Assembly (NCBI GenBank): GCA_023389535.1
Contig: JAEWEH010000032.1
Location: forward strand, 1 to 9,485
Source of the DNA: Pseudomonadota bacterium
GTDB taxonomy: Bacteria; Pseudomonadota; Gammaproteobacteria; Burkholderiales; Burkholderiaceae_B
Length of the DNA: 9,485 nucleotides
Direction of reading: 5' to 3'
The position numbers and the translations under genes were made by a program. Position 1 is the first letter of the stretch, and each line of letters opens with the position of its first letter. The notes below the pieces were generated by a model that was not told where the DNA came from, did no database searches, and saw nothing but the letters and a program-made list of their open reading frames with translations. Of the stretch, positions 8,550 through 9,485 are shown one piece after another.

Positions 8550-9485
8550 ATGAGTTCCTCTACCCAATCCCCTCAAGATCGCCCCCGCGCACCCGGATCC
8601 TGGATAGGCCGCTTTTTTGTCAAAGCCGCCATATTCATGGCCGGACTCGGCCTGTGCGGCGCCCTGCTCGGCGCCCTGGCACTGGCGCTGGCCTGGCCCA
8701 ACCTGCCCGACCTCACCGCGATGATCGACTATCGACCGCGTGTGCCACTGCGCATCTACACGGCCGACAAGGTCCTGATCGGGGAATTCGGCGAAGAACG
8801 CCGCAATGTGCTGCGCTTCAACGAAATTCCGGATGTCATGAAATCGGCCATTCTATCAGCCGAAGACGATCGTTTTTACCAGCATGGCGGCATAGATTGG
8901 GCGGGCGTGGCGCGGGCCGTCGTGGCCAACCTTACCCACATGTCCAAGACGCAGGGCGCCAGCACCATCACCATGCAGGTGGCGCGGAACTTCTATCTGT
9001 CGTCGGAAAAAACCTACACCCGTAAATTCTACGAGCTTCTGCTGACCTTCAAGATCGAGGCCACGCTGACCAAGGACCAGATACTGGATCTGTACATGAA
9101 CCAGATCTACCTGGGGCACCGCGCCTATGGCTTTGCGGCCGCATCGCGCACCTATTTCGGCAAGCAGCTGGCCGATATCACACCGGCCGAAGCCGCGATG
9201 CTGGCGGGCATTCCCAAGGCCCCCTCGCGCTTCAACCCGATCGCCAACTTCGAGCGCGCGAAATCGCGCCAGGTCTATGTGCTGACGCGCATGAAGAATC
9301 TGGGCTACCTGACTGAAGATGAATTCAAGCAGGCTATGGCTCAGGAAATTGTCATCAAGTCCGCACCCGGCACGCCCGCCGAAGCCGCCATGCTCGCGGG
9401 CATCCCCAAGGCTCCCTCGCGCTTCAACCCCATCGCCAACTTCGAACGGGCAAAAACGCGCCAGCTTTACGTACTGAACCGCATG
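8550..9485 (+). CDS. mrcA: Class A penicillin-binding protein 1A, 5' part, with internal duplication (3' end outside window)
   Basis: PBP1A polymerises lipid II (GT51 domain) and cross-links peptidoglycan (transpeptidase domain) in the periplasm, anchored in the inner membrane. The frame is open for 312 codons to the window end. Residues 1-23 are a cytoplasmic tail and about 24-48 a single membrane helix. The GT51 motifs follow in order: motif 1 AEDDRFYQHGGID with catalytic E105, motif 2 GASTITMQVARN from residue 136, motif 3 RKFYE with E162, motif 4 KDQILDLYMNQIYLG from 175, and motif 5 EAAMLAGIPKAPSRFNP from 214. The transpeptidase domain lies outside. Oddly, the sequence does not continue into the linker: from residue 275 it repeats residues 211-248. 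The ATG at 8550 is the first of the frame with room for the tail and helix; no Shine-Dalgarno sequence is seen before it. Confidence 0.93.
   Translation, partial: MSSSTQSPQDRPRAPGSWIGRFFVKAAIFMAGLGLCGALLGALALALAWPNLPDLTAMIDYRPRVPLRIYTADKVLIGEFGEERRNVLRFNEIPDVMKSAILSAEDDRFYQHGGIDWAGVARAVVANLTHMSKTQGASTITMQVARNFYLSSEKTYTRKFYELLLTFKIEATLTKDQILDLYMNQIYLGHRAYGFAAASRTYFGKQLADITPAEAAMLAGIPKAPSRFNPIANFERAKSRQVYVLTRMKNLGYLTEDEFKQAMAQEIVIKSAPGTPAEAAMLAGIPKAPSRFNPIANFERAKTRQLYVLNRM
9180..9371 (+). repeat. First copy of a 64-codon in-frame tandem unit inside mrcA
   Basis: This unit encodes residues 211-274, starting TPAEAAMLAG. It covers GT51 motif 5, the RAKSRQVYVLTRM helix and the tail KNLGYLTEDEFKQAMAQE through IVIKSAPG. 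The 192-bp period is exact, with no gap or frame change against the next copy. It carries the motif-5 copy that sits in the normal order after motif 4, so it is probably the one folded into the glycosyltransferase domain. Confidence 0.9.
9372..9485 (+). repeat. Second copy of the 64-codon unit, cut by the window end
   Basis: The visible 38 codons (residues 275-312) align without gaps to residues 211-248. Of these codons 23 are identical, 12 differ silently and 3 change the residue (S239T, V242L, T246N, first to second copy). That is 97 of 114 bases identical. Only the first 114 bp of the expected 192 are in the window, so neither the full length of this copy nor the number of copies is known. 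Confidence 0.9.

Noticed and set aside
8654..9025. 123-codon plus-strand frame within mrcA
   Set aside because: It is out of frame with the PBP1A frame, which is open from 8550 to the window end and carries all GT51 motifs in order.
9180..9485. mrcA repeat as a simple assembly stutter
   Set aside because: A stutter would give identical copies; 17 of 114 bases differ. A strain-chimeric join is not excluded and is kept as a finding.
1..9485. tRNA, rRNA, CRISPR arrays, insertion sequences or phage genes
   Set aside because: No cloverleaf-like sequence, regular short repeats with spacers, transposase or integrase motifs were seen; gaps are all under about 130 bp.

Overview
The window looks like chromosomal housekeeping DNA from a GC-rich betaproteobacterium, probably Burkholderiales and most likely Alcaligenaceae (a Bordetella/Achromobacter/Pusillimonas-like organism). 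This placement rests on the protein sequences and on the gene order as I know it for that family; no search could be run. There is no sign of phage, transposon, CRISPR or RNA genes. Gene density is very high: the longest non-coding stretch is about 130 bp.

Layout from left to right: (1) the 3' part of galE (UDP-glucose 4-epimerase, + strand), ending tail-to-tail with ssb, with a 4-bp overlap. (2) A minus-strand pair, a YajR-like major facilitator transporter followed by ssb (single-stranded DNA-binding protein). (3) A divergent intergenic region of 130 bp with two short inverted repeats and two overlapping -10-like hexamers. (4) uvrA (+ strand), the excision-repair ATPase, complete and with all its motifs. 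(5) A short convergent gap, then a tightly packed minus-strand operon aroK-aroB-dgt: shikimate kinase, 3-dehydroquinate synthase and a dGTPase-like HD phosphohydrolase. aroK and aroB overlap by ATGA, and aroB and dgt are 10 bp apart. (6) A second divergent region, then the 5' part of mrcA/ponA (class A penicillin-binding protein 1A), cut by the window end.

Functionally, uvrA and ssb serve DNA repair and replication, aroK and aroB serve the shikimate pathway, dgt is a nucleotide hydrolase, and galE and mrcA serve envelope sugar and peptidoglycan synthesis.

The one clear anomaly is in mrcA. Directly after the glycosyltransferase motif-5 region, a 64-codon unit starts again in frame (period exactly 192 bp). 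The second copy is visible for 38 codons before the window ends. It matches the first at 35 of 38 residues but at only 97 of 114 bases, and most of the differences are silent. An ordinary PBP1A would be expected to continue here into its linker and transpeptidase region. The sequence therefore shows either a diverged internal tandem duplication or a chimeric join of two related mrcA alleles. The other observations (start sites without Shine-Dalgarno sequences, operator-like palindromes) are weaker.
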